The position numbers and the translations under genes were made by a program. Under the pieces are notes generated by a model. The model was not told the origin of the DNA, ran no database searches, and was given only the letters and a program-made list of their open reading frames with translations. Below are positions 50,290 through 58,230 of a DNA stretch of 64,000 bases, in pieces (position 1 is the stretch's first letter; each line of letters begins with the position of its first letter). Source of the DNA: a virus; IMG/VR virus record IMGVR_UViG_3300021371_000006, positions 18,735 to 82,734 of that record; one strand, given 5' to 3'.

Positions 50290-50733
50290 ATGTTACGTAG
50301 AAATTTTAATTTTAATGACTTATTTTCAGATTTTGACTCTCTTTTTGACGGGATTGGGTCATATAAATCAAACCCTTTATATATTAAAGGTAAAAAAAAT
50401 GTAGAACACGGAGATGATAAAAACGGTAAATGGAAAAAAGAAACATTTATTTCTGATGATGGTACATATCAAGTCACAACGTTATATCAATATACGGATG
50501 AACCAACAACTGTAGAAACAGATGAAACTTTTACTTTAAAAACCCAATTATCAGATGCGGTAGAAATACAAGATTATGAGACAGCCGCTAAAATACGAGA
50601 CCAAATCAAAAAAATTGAGTCGAATAAAGAAAAGATTGAGGAAATTAAAACTAAATTAGATGAGTCTATAAAATCTCAGGATTTTGAATCTTCGATAAAA
50701 TATAGGGATAAACTTAAAAAACTTAACTCTTAA
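50290..50733 (+). CDS. UVR-domain protein
   Basis: A 147-residue protein. The N-terminal 75 residues are beta-like and unassigned. The C-terminus holds two UVR units (AVEIQDYETAAKIRDQIKK and SIKSQDFESSIKYRDKLKK). UVR motifs occur in UvrB/C, ClpC and McsA, where they mediate protein contact. Placement divergent from the ClpC-like gene, which also carries a UVR segment, makes an adaptor or regulator role attractive (inference). Confidence 0.75.
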   Translation: MLRRNFNFNDLFSDFDSLFDGIGSYKSNPLYIKGKKNVEHGDDKNGKWKKETFISDDGTYQVTTLYQYTDEPTTVETDETFTLKTQLSDAVEIQDYETAAKIRDQIKKIESNKEKIEEIKTKLDESIKSQDFESSIKYRDKLKKLNS

Positions 50734-50734
50734 T

Positions 50735-50767
50735 AAAACCCCCTCATCAAAAGTGAGGGGTTTTTTA
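50735..50767 (+). terminator. rho-independent terminator
   Basis: AAACCCCCTCA pairs with TGAGGGGTTTT around a 7-nt loop, then a T-tract. Ends the UVR gene. Confidence 0.87.
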
Positions 50768-50777
50768 TTAATAGAAG

Positions 50778-50785
50778 TATTTATA
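50778..50785 (+). promoter_or_regulatory. TATTTATA element at the start of the late head module
   Basis: Octamer 13 bp before the ATG at 50799, immediately after the terminator. No other gene boundary with a terminator separates it from the run of head genes that follows. Confidence 0.4.
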
Positions 50786-50798
50786 GTAAAATATTGTC

Positions 50799-51308
50799 AT
50801 GAATAAGGATATATTGAATGAAGTAAAACGTAATCGTGAGTTAATGGGTATTAACGAATCTGAGCTTGATGAACAAGGAATTTTTAGAGGTGTAAGAGAT
50901 GGTATAAAGAAAGGTTTCCAAAAAGGTAAAGAGGCGATTAAAAACACTGTCGATAATATCAAAGATAAACTTGACGGTGATGAAGAAGAAGTAGAAGTAG
51001 AAGTAAAAAAGTATAACAATAAACCCATTGATGAAATTATTCAGGATGTTCGAGACACGAATAAATCAGAAGGTAAAATAGACGTTAATGGTGAAACTTT
51101 ATATTTTGGTGTTGCAGACTCAACGGACCGTGAAATTGCAAAGAAAAAGGCAAGGAATAATGCTGAAATAGCGGCGGCGGAAGATTTAAGAATAAGTAAT
51201 GAGGACTTTAAGGTTAGTGGATTTTTAAACAAGGTTCAAAGGCTCACAATGGGAGAAGACAACGATTTTATTTCTTATATATTAATATCCAATAGTAATG
51301 TCGATTAA
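50799..51308 (+). CDS. leader-bearing probable packaged protein, 169 residues
   Basis: The leader starts MNKDILNEVKRNRELMGINE and has INE and LDE sites before residue 27. A basic amphipathic stretch (GVRDGIKKGFQKGKEAIKNT) follows, then an acidic EEVEVEVK run. The C-terminal half (TDREIAKKKARNNAEIAAAE) is helical, with a beta ending. The leader closely matches the one at 43671. Overlaps the KTSC gene by 11 bp. Confidence 0.65.
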   Translation: MNKDILNEVKRNRELMGINESELDEQGIFRGVRDGIKKGFQKGKEAIKNTVDNIKDKLDGDEEEVEVEVKKYNNKPIDEIIQDVRDTNKSEGKIDVNGETLYFGVADSTDREIAKKKARNNAEIAAAEDLRISNEDFKVSGFLNKVQRLTMGEDNDFISYILISNSNVD

Positions 51309-51552
51309 AACAGAAAGAATATTAGGTAAGAAGATAATCTGTGAGATTGACTCTTCAACAGTCAAGATTGTGGAGTATGATACGTCGACACAAAAACTTT
51401 TAGTGACGTTTAAAGGTGAGATACAATATGAATATAGTGAAGTGCCTCACTCTATCTTTACTAAGTTTAGAATGGCAGAATCACAAGGAAGTTTTTTTAA
51501 TAAAGAAATAGGTAAAAAGTTTGATTATAAAAAAATAGATAAAGATGGATAA
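51298..51552 (+). CDS. KTSC-domain protein
   Basis: An 84-residue protein made of one KTSC domain: VKIVEYDTSTQKLLVTFKG, IQYEYSEVPHSIFTKFRMAE, SQGSFFNKEIGKKFDYKKI. The domain occurs in phages and in fusion with lysyl-tRNA synthetase-like proteins; function unsettled. It overlaps the genes on both sides, so translation is coupled. Confidence 0.8.
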   Translation: MSIKTERILGKKIICEIDSSTVKIVEYDTSTQKLLVTFKGEIQYEYSEVPHSIFTKFRMAESQGSFFNKEIGKKFDYKKIDKDG

Positions 51553-52294
51553 AATAATTAGTAGTTTTTTGGTTAAGGATACTCTTAATCCTGAAATATG
51601 GGATAACTACGACAATGTTGAAGAGTCTAAAATGAAACCTGAAATAAGAGATGGTCTTTTAGATATTGCAAACGAGTTTATTGATTTTTTGGGATTTGAT
51701 ATTTTTGTTCAAGATATTACTATGACAGGTTCATTAGCTAATTTTAACTGGTCTGACTATTCAGATATTGACTTACATATAATATATGATTTTAAAGAGT
51801 CAGGAGAACAAGAAGAAATATTTAAAGATTTATTTAACTTAAAGAGAACGGTTTTTAATTCACAACATGATATTACTGTTAAAGGATATGAAGTTGAGTT
51901 ATATGTTCAAGATATGAATGAACCTCATATGTCGACAGGTGTTTATTCAGTTCTTTATAATGAATGGATGAAACAACCAAAACCGGAAGAAGTAATAATA
52001 GATACGAAAAAGATAGAATCTAAATCTCAAAATTGGATGGATATTATTGATAATACGATAGAAGATGTAGAAGAAGAAATCGATTTAGATTCAGCCTTAT
52101 TAAAATTAGATTCGGTTAAAGACAAAATAAAAAAATTTAGAAGTGGTGGGTTAGAAAAAGGAGGAGAATACTCTTATGAAAACTTAGTTTTTAAATTTTT
52201 ACGTAGAAACGGATATATACAAAAACTGTTCGATAATAAAAATGAATTGATTGATAAAACACTCTCAATCAAAGAAAATTTATCAGATAGTTAA
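51545..52294 (+). CDS. putative nucleotidyltransferase
   Basis: A 249-residue protein. The segment MTGSLANFNWSDYSDIDLHI (G-S, then D-x-D about 12 residues later) is the signature of the polymerase-beta-type nucleotidyltransferase core; the following acidic residue is in VELYVQD. The C-terminal part is helical. Such enzymes add nucleotides to RNA, protein or small molecules; the phage substrate is unknown. Lies among head genes, which is unusual for this family. Confidence 0.72.
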   Translation: MDKIISSFLVKDTLNPEIWDNYDNVEESKMKPEIRDGLLDIANEFIDFLGFDIFVQDITMTGSLANFNWSDYSDIDLHIIYDFKESGEQEEIFKDLFNLKRTVFNSQHDITVKGYEVELYVQDMNEPHMSTGVYSVLYNEWMKQPKPEEVIIDTKKIESKSQNWMDIIDNTIEDVEEEIDLDSALLKLDSVKDKIKKFRSGGLEKGGEYSYENLVFKFLRRNGYIQKLFDNKNELIDKTLSIKENLSDS

Positions 52295-52345
52295 ATAAAA
52301 TAGAAAATTATGTATTTACGGTATATTTATTAAAAAAATATAAAC

Positions 52346-52528
52346 ATGGCAATCACGGGATGTACATATAGCGCAGATTCGACATATAACTTATATACTG
52401 GTGGAACACCTACGGTTCATCCTAGTATGAATACTGTAGAATATAACGACGAACTATCAGCATACACAATAACAGAATCAATTCAGTGTAATTTAGTACA
52501 GTTAGGTGGTAATGGTGTTTTCTCTTAA
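52346..52528 (+). CDS. 60-residue small structural-type protein
   Basis: A small Thr/Tyr/Gly-rich protein (MAITGCTYSADSTYNLYTGG). No charge, no membrane helix. TATTTATT lies 14 bp upstream. It may be a minor head or decoration protein; no homologue recognised. Confidence 0.5.
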   Translation: MAITGCTYSADSTYNLYTGGTPTVHPSMNTVEYNDELSAYTITESIQCNLVQLGGNGVFS

Positions 52529-52541
52529 AAAAAAATTAAAA

Positions 52542-53738
52542 ATGGCAGATTTAAACCCAATAGGAAGTGAAAAATTACAAGGAGACAGTAAAATTAGACG
52601 TATCCTAGAAATTGCTCGGTATAACGAGACCACTCAAAATTTGAATGAAAATAAATCCGATTACACTATACAACTCGCAGATGGTAACGTTTACGGTATT
52701 GTACACGAAAAAAGTGGTTACATAGTTAAAAGAGGAATTAACGAAAGTGAATTAGAATATATTAATCCTATGAAGAATAGGAAATATTATCGCTCTTATT
52801 CACAAGCCATGAAAAAAATAAATCTAATGGCTGGCGAATTGAATAGGATTCATGAACATAGTGAAAATGTTGACTTAATAGGTGAACAAAAAAAGTTTGT
52901 ACTTAAGACTCCAACACCTGAACCAGAACCATCACCTGAAGCTTCGATGAGCGATATGGGTGGTGATTTAGATTTAGGGAGTTTAGGAGGTGAAGAAGAA
53001 GAATTAGATTTAGACATGGATTTAGAAACACCTGAAGGTGAAGAAGAATTAGACTTAGATATGGATGTACCTGAAACTGACATTGAATCAGAGGAAGACG
53101 AAATATCATTTAAATTAATCCAAAAATTAACGGGTAAACTAGGTCAAAAGTTAAGAACATTAGATTCTCAAGAAGGACTTTCTTCTGAAGATATTAAGTA
53201 CGTTTTAAATTCAATTATATCTGCCGTGAATTTAGAAAACTTATCAGAAGAAGACTTAGAAGATATTTTAAGTAACTTTGAAGATGAAGAAATCGACTAT
53301 GGTGTTGAGGGAGAACTTGATATTGAAGCCGGTGGTGAAGATGAGTTGGACTTAGACTTGGATATGAGTGTGGAAGAAGAACCTGTAGGTGATGAGGAAT
53401 TAGGTGAAGGATACGGAATCGAAGAAGTTGTAGATGAAGTATTCACAGAATCTAAAGTAGATAAGGTTTTATCAAAGTATTTCGTAATTTCTGAAGAAGA
53501 AAAAAAGGAAACTGAAGATAAGAACGTAATGAGATTTATCACAGAAAAAGTAAACAAGGTTAAAGTTAAGTCTGAAGTTAAAGAAATGTCAGAGACTTTA
53601 GAGCAAGAATTAACCTCAGAGTTTATCATGAAGGAAAACAAGGGTTCTAAGTTCTTAGGTAAAACAAACAAGAACAACTTGGTATTTGAAGTAGATGGTA
53701 AACAATTGAAAGTATCACCTAATGGAGAATTACTATGA
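52542..53738 (+). CDS. acidic prohead/core-like protein
   Basis: A 398-residue protein from the ATG at 52542 (MADLNPIGSEKLQGDSKIRR); an upstream extension overlaps the previous gene and is not favoured. Residues 125-200 and 250-300 are long Glu/Asp-rich runs with short LDLDMDL-type repeats, like T4 scaffold proteins. C-terminal basic segment ends in GKTNKNNLVFEVDGKQL. Several (L/I)xE sites are present. I consider it a head core or internal protein. Confidence 0.6.
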   Translation: MADLNPIGSEKLQGDSKIRRILEIARYNETTQNLNENKSDYTIQLADGNVYGIVHEKSGYIVKRGINESELEYINPMKNRKYYRSYSQAMKKINLMAGELNRIHEHSENVDLIGEQKKFVLKTPTPEPEPSPEASMSDMGGDLDLGSLGGEEEELDLDMDLETPEGEEELDLDMDVPETDIESEEDEISFKLIQKLTGKLGQKLRTLDSQEGLSSEDIKYVLNSIISAVNLENLSEEDLEDILSNFEDEEIDYGVEGELDIEAGGEDELDLDLDMSVEEEPVGDEELGEGYGIEEVVDEVFTESKVDKVLSKYFVISEEEKKETEDKNVMRFITEKVNKVKVKSEVKEMSETLEQELTSEFIMKENKGSKFLGKTNKNNLVFEVDGKQLKVSPNGELL

Positions 53739-54145
53739 GGTTAATCTACGTCAACGAATTGGGTCCCAATTATAAAGGGGACAATATCTATGAGTTTATA
53801 TTCTCTGACGTAGAAGAAGTATGGGGTGAGGATTGGGATTCTGAACCGGCTTCAGGTAAACCATTACCACCTAATGTTGAATATATTAAAAAAGTTGGTG
53901 TTTTGAGAAACTCAGATATTGAATTAGAGTTAGTTCAAAACTCTGACTTTTTTTCTGTTTATGACGCAGTTGAGGATGTTATATCTTTAGGATGGGAAAA
54001 ATCTGATTCTGAGTTTGTAGTCGATAGTAAGTATAAAAGATTAGTCTTTAGATACGGAGATACAGTAAAATCCGTAGAAGATAAATTATATGAAAGAGAT
54101 ATTGTTCTTTCTTATGAAAAAAGTTTTATGACACATGAAGAATAA
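53735..54145 (+). CDS. conserved protein of the head module
   Basis: A 136-residue acidic protein (MRLIYVNELGPNYKGDNIYE; later VEEVWGEDWDSEPASGKPLP). I have the impression of a recurring family next to head genes in related phages, but cannot name it. Overlaps the preceding and following genes (ATGA-type), consistent with stoichiometric translation. Confidence 0.6.
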   Translation: MRLIYVNELGPNYKGDNIYEFIFSDVEEVWGEDWDSEPASGKPLPPNVEYIKKVGVLRNSDIELELVQNSDFFSVYDAVEDVISLGWEKSDSEFVVDSKYKRLVFRYGDTVKSVEDKLYERDIVLSYEKSFMTHEE

Positions 54146-55097
54146 AGAAAAAAAAATAGTATCATTATTAGAGGAGGGTTTTTCTTATGATACTATTAAG
54201 AAAATGTCTAACACTCACATTGATTTACTATATGATAGATTAATTAAAGAGGCTGAAAGTTATAATACAAAAACAAAAGTTTTTGATTTAGATAATGAAA
54301 CAGATAGAAAAGAGTTTGATAAAGACGCTAATAGCGGTGAGAATAATCAGATAACCGCAACCGACCAAGGAGACGTTGCATTAACAATGAAGAATGAAAG
54401 TGAAATATCTGAGGATGAAGATTTAGATAACTCAGTAGAGAAGGAAAGTGGATATAATCCTTACGCCGGTAATAGTCCTGGTAATACTGAAGGTCCGGCA
54501 GGTAATAATCCTAGTCCGAATAGTGACGGAATGGGGTATATTGATGAGGATGCAGTTATAGAAGATTTATTCGGTAGCCCAAAGAAAAAAATGAAAAAAC
54601 CTATCGGTACTTTAACAACTTTAGGTATGTTTGAAGAGACAAGTAAAGGTACGAAGTGTTGGAAAGGTTATGAGAAGAAAGGTATGAAGACTATGTTTGG
54701 TAAAAAAGTTCCAAATTGCGTTAAAAAAGAAAGTAAGGAAGAAAAAATTAGTCATCTTGAAGAAAGTATTGTATCTTTGATTAAGAAATCACAAGGTAAA
54801 ATGTTAACTAAAAAAGATATTTTGTCGGAACAACCTAAAATTGCACCCGCAGAGCCTACTGTTAAGCCAGGGGTAAAACCTAAAAGAGGTACACCGTACA
54901 AACCAAAACATAGTCCAAAACCTAAAGCGGGTACTGAAATAAAACCGGCAGAGCCAACGGTTAAACCAGGTGTTAAACCTGAAAGGGGTAATCCTTACAA
55001 ACCAAAACATAGTCCAAAACCTAAAGCGGGTGAAGATAAAGGAGTGCCTGAGTTCTTAAAATTTAATAACCTAAATATAAAATTTAGAGATGAGTGA
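54135..55097 (+). CDS. leader-bearing head-module protein with Pro/Lys repeats
   Basis: A 320-residue protein. MKNKEKKIVSLLEEGFSYDT has an L-E-E site at about 12-14. A recognisable phage motif GTKCWKGYEKKGMKTMFGKK is at about residues 174-193, then CVKKES. Two 27-residue Pro/Lys units (AEPTVKPGVKP...KPKHSPKPKAG) lie near the C-terminus, resembling a DNA-contacting tail. Overlaps both neighbours. Confidence 0.62.
   Translation: MKNKEKKIVSLLEEGFSYDTIKKMSNTHIDLLYDRLIKEAESYNTKTKVFDLDNETDRKEFDKDANSGENNQITATDQGDVALTMKNESEISEDEDLDNSVEKESGYNPYAGNSPGNTEGPAGNNPSPNSDGMGYIDEDAVIEDLFGSPKKKMKKPIGTLTTLGMFEETSKGTKCWKGYEKKGMKTMFGKKVPNCVKKESKEEKISHLEESIVSLIKKSQGKMLTKKDILSEQPKIAPAEPTVKPGVKPKRGTPYKPKHSPKPKAGTEIKPAEPTVKPGVKPERGNPYKPKHSPKPKAGEDKGVPEFLKFNNLNIKFRDE
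54852..55031 (+). repeat. two 81-bp direct repeats encoding Pro/Lys units
   Basis: Units at 54852-54932 and 54951-55031, about 85 percent alike by eye, encode the KPG.KP.RG.PYKPKHSPKP pattern. Confidence 0.8.
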
Positions 55098-56385
55098 TTT
55101 AACTAACAAAATACGAAAGGCCGTAAAAGAACAAATCGAATACGATGGTCCTGAAAGAATGGATAGAGAAATCGAGAGGAAAATCTCTAGTGGTGAAACC
55201 CCTATTTCTGATAATCCCGCCCTACCAGGTAAAGAGAACGATGAGTTTGATAATTCTTTTGCTGAATTAATAGCTTCTACGAGATTTAAAGAAGTGGTTG
55301 ATAGAGTAAAAAACTACACTGGTATGGAAGAAGTGTCAGGACAAAATGCATTTATGCAATTACAAATGATGTTAATGCAGGCAGTACAGGAAGTGAAATC
55401 TATAGAATCAAATAATGAGGGTTATTTAGAACAATTAGCAGTAGACTTAGTTAAACAAGAATTATCACTACCTGATGATGCATTTCAATATGACGTAGAG
55501 TTACAATCAATGCCAGGTCAAATAGATACGTCTAATATGATTTCTGAACCAGAAGAGATTGATGATGAGGAAGTTCAGCAACAATTTGGAGTTAGTTCAG
55601 ATGAGGCGGAAGACGATTTAGAAAACTTTATGGTGGCTTTTGAAAAATTTGATTTAGAGAAATCTAAAAGAAGGTTTATTAATTCATTAATACAGGGAGC
55701 CTCAAAAAAAGGTCATTACATGTTCCATCTTGTTGAGGAACAATTAAATAATATTAACCCTAGACTATTAAATCTTTATGGGGTCCTAATGTCTATTAAC
55801 GATTTACTTTATTGGATAATGCCAGACCAAATGATTATGTCCGCAGCCGAAAGTGGTGAGGGAGTACAGGGTTCTGAAGAAGTTGATGATACGACAGACC
55901 CACCTACTATTAAGGCTAAAGGTCTATTCTTTCCTGTTTTAGTTCATGAACTAATTAAAGGGGTTTATGAGGTATTAGGTACGTCAGGGTTACCAGACGA
56001 CCCTAAGGCCGCTGATATGGTTATGGGTCAAACAGATACACTCCCATATGAAATATGGGATTTAAGATTAGGTCCAGTTATTTGGGACAAATTTAAATCT
56101 TCGTATCCTGATAAAATATATGAAGATGATATGAGAGAAATACAAAATTATTTATTTTCTCGTTTTTCCGCATTATCTACAGACGAGTTTTTTGAAGTAG
56201 CTCGTTTAATTATTTCAGGTTCAGACGAAGGAAAACAAATTGTTTCAAAAATGGTTAATGAAATTATTGAAGAACTTAAGGGGTATGAATATGAAGACGC
56301 AATGTCACAGTATACTGATGATGATGATGACAGCGATGATGGACTTTCTGACCTATTGGGTGACCTAGGTATTTCCTTAACATAA
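55090..56385 (+). CDS. head-module protein of unknown function, upstream of terminase
   Basis: A 431-residue acidic helical protein. N-terminus MSDLTNKIRKAVKEQIEYDG (K-E-Q boundary, but V-K-E rather than L/I). Several hydrophobic-helix segments (ALNNINPRLLNLYGVLM type) alternate with Asp/Glu runs, and the C-terminus is DDDDDSDDGLSDLLGDLG. Overlaps the 54135 gene. It may be a head core or terminase-linked component; no family known. Confidence 0.6.
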   Translation: MSDLTNKIRKAVKEQIEYDGPERMDREIERKISSGETPISDNPALPGKENDEFDNSFAELIASTRFKEVVDRVKNYTGMEEVSGQNAFMQLQMMLMQAVQEVKSIESNNEGYLEQLAVDLVKQELSLPDDAFQYDVELQSMPGQIDTSNMISEPEEIDDEEVQQQFGVSSDEAEDDLENFMVAFEKFDLEKSKRRFINSLIQGASKKGHYMFHLVEEQLNNINPRLLNLYGVLMSINDLLYWIMPDQMIMSAAESGEGVQGSEEVDDTTDPPTIKAKGLFFPVLVHELIKGVYEVLGTSGLPDDPKAADMVMGQTDTLPYEIWDLRLGPVIWDKFKSSYPDKIYEDDMREIQNYLFSRFSALSTDEFFEVARLIISGSDEGKQIVSKMVNEIIEELKGYEYEDAMSQYTDDDDDSDDGLSDLLGDLGISLT

Positions 56386-56405
56386 AAGTTATTTAAAATG
56401 TCTAT

Positions 56406-58187
56406 ATGGCGTTAACAAAAGAAAAGGTATTATTGGAGTATGCGAGGTGTGTAAAAGACACCTCGTATGCGTTAAAAACATATCTACAGACTTATGATAA
56501 TACTCAGTCTAAATATGTTCCTTTAAAATTATTTCCCGACCAAGAATATCTAATAAATGATTATGATACTTTTGAAGAAAACATAGCCCTTAAATATAGA
56601 CAAGCTGGAGTGTCTACTGTAACATCTGCATGGATATCTAAAAAATTAGTTACAGCTTCTAAAACTAAACCAGAAAAAATCCTTATCATAGCCAATAAAC
56701 TTGATACATCTGTTGAGATGGCAAGTAAAATCAGAGCTTTCATGGACCAATGGCCCTCATGGTTTGGGGTAGATTTCTCCATTGAAAAGAACTCTCAAAG
56801 ACATTATAAATTAACTAATGGGTGTGAAGTAAAGTCAGTTGCAACATCGAAAGACGCACTTCGTGGATATACCCCTACCATTCTTGTGTTTGACGAAGCG
56901 GCATTTATTGAAGCCGATAATGACTTTTGGTCTGCGTGTATGGCGTCCCTATCTACAGGAGGTAAAGTAATTGTAATATCTACCCCTAATGGATTTGACC
57001 CAATATATTACTCTATTTACGACCAGTGTTTAAGGGGTATGAATGACTTTAAAATTACTGAAATGTTTTGGTACCGTGACCCTCGGTACGCTAAAGATTT
57101 AAAACTTATTAAATGTAATGATATTGTTCATTATATGTTAAATAGGGAGGATTACAATGATGACGAGATTATTATAGAGTATGGTCACATATCACCTATG
57201 GAAAGAAATTTTGAAGAGATTAAATCTAAGTTTCTTGAGGGATATAAGCCATACTCTACGTGGTTCGAAGGTATGGCTAAAAAGCTTAAGTTTGATAGAC
57301 GTAAAATTGCTCAGGAATTAGAGTGTAATTTCTTGGGTTCAGGTGATAATGTAATACCTAGTGATACTGTGGAAAAAATAAAGGAGAATTTTATTGTGGA
57401 ACCAGAAAATAAATTTATGGGTGGTGCGTTATGGCAGTGGAAAGAACCTGTTGTCGGTCACAAATATATTATGGGTATTGATGTATCTCGTGGTGATAGT
57501 GAAGACTTTACAACCTTTTGTATTATAGATTTTGATGAGAGAGAACAAGTTTTAGAGTATTTAGGTAAAATACCTCCTGATGTCGCTGCTGAAGTCGCAT
57601 TTAAGTGGGCGACAATGTATTCTGCCTTTGTCGTTATTGATATCACTGGAGGTATGGGGGTTTCTACCGCAAGAAAATTGCAAGAAATGAACTATAAAGA
57701 TTTATATGTTGAAGGTACTAATGTTGCTGATAAGTGGAAGTACAACCCATCAACTATAGAGAAAATACCGGGATTAAACTTTAACTCAAAAAGAGTTCAA
57801 ATTGTGGCTTCTTTTGAGGAGGCTTTAAGACATAACTTTATTGTTCGTTCGACACGTCTTATGAACGAGCTAAATACTTTTGTCTATGTAAATGGAAGGC
57901 CTGACCATATTAAGGGTCAACACGACGACCTTATCATGGCCATGGCAATGGCAATATATGTAGGTGAAAATTCTTTCACGAAACTTGAAAAGGTGACCGA
58001 CCAAACAAAGGCTATGATGGAAAGTTGGTTAGTTAATGAAACTCCGGTAAAAAATTCATCTAAAGAGTTTAATCCAGGTTTACCTGTAATGCCCGCTAAT
58101 CAATACAATCACCATAGACGAATTGATGGTTACACTAAAAAAGATTATGAGGATTACGGTTGGTTATTTGGAGGTAATCGTAGATAA
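56406..58187 (+). CDS. terL: terminase large subunit
   Basis: A 593-residue T4 gp17-like motor. ATPase: YRQAGVSTVTS as Walker A (about residue 64), ILVFDEAAFIE as Walker B (about 159), VIVISTPNG as the coupling motif. RNase H-like nuclease: GIDVSRGDSEDFTTF (first acid, about 357), FVVIDITGGMG (second, about 409), and QHDDLIMAMAMAI (third, about 507). All catalytic residues are present. It packages and cuts phage DNA at the portal. Start ATG has no Shine-Dalgarno. Confidence 0.96.
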   Translation: MALTKEKVLLEYARCVKDTSYALKTYLQTYDNTQSKYVPLKLFPDQEYLINDYDTFEENIALKYRQAGVSTVTSAWISKKLVTASKTKPEKILIIANKLDTSVEMASKIRAFMDQWPSWFGVDFSIEKNSQRHYKLTNGCEVKSVATSKDALRGYTPTILVFDEAAFIEADNDFWSACMASLSTGGKVIVISTPNGFDPIYYSIYDQCLRGMNDFKITEMFWYRDPRYAKDLKLIKCNDIVHYMLNREDYNDDEIIIEYGHISPMERNFEEIKSKFLEGYKPYSTWFEGMAKKLKFDRRKIAQELECNFLGSGDNVIPSDTVEKIKENFIVEPENKFMGGALWQWKEPVVGHKYIMGIDVSRGDSEDFTTFCIIDFDEREQVLEYLGKIPPDVAAEVAFKWATMYSAFVVIDITGGMGVSTARKLQEMNYKDLYVEGTNVADKWKYNPSTIEKIPGLNFNSKRVQIVASFEEALRHNFIVRSTRLMNELNTFVYVNGRPDHIKGQHDDLIMAMAMAIYVGENSFTKLEKVTDQTKAMMESWLVNETPVKNSSKEFNPGLPVMPANQYNHHRRIDGYTKKDYEDYGWLFGGNRR

Positions 58188-58213
58188 CCTTTAATTAAAT
58201 TAAGTAAAGTTTA

Positions 58214-58221
58214 TATTTATT
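58214..58221 (+). promoter_or_regulatory. TATTTATT element before portal gene
   Basis: One-base variant of the octamer, 9 bp before the ATG at 58231. Confidence 0.3.
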
Positions 58222-58230
58222 TAAAAAAAG

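Noticed and set aside
52850-53677. Ser/Pro-rich antisense frames opposite the acidic core protein (similarly 63034-63528)
   Set aside because: They are the mirror of Asp/Glu codon runs on the other strand.
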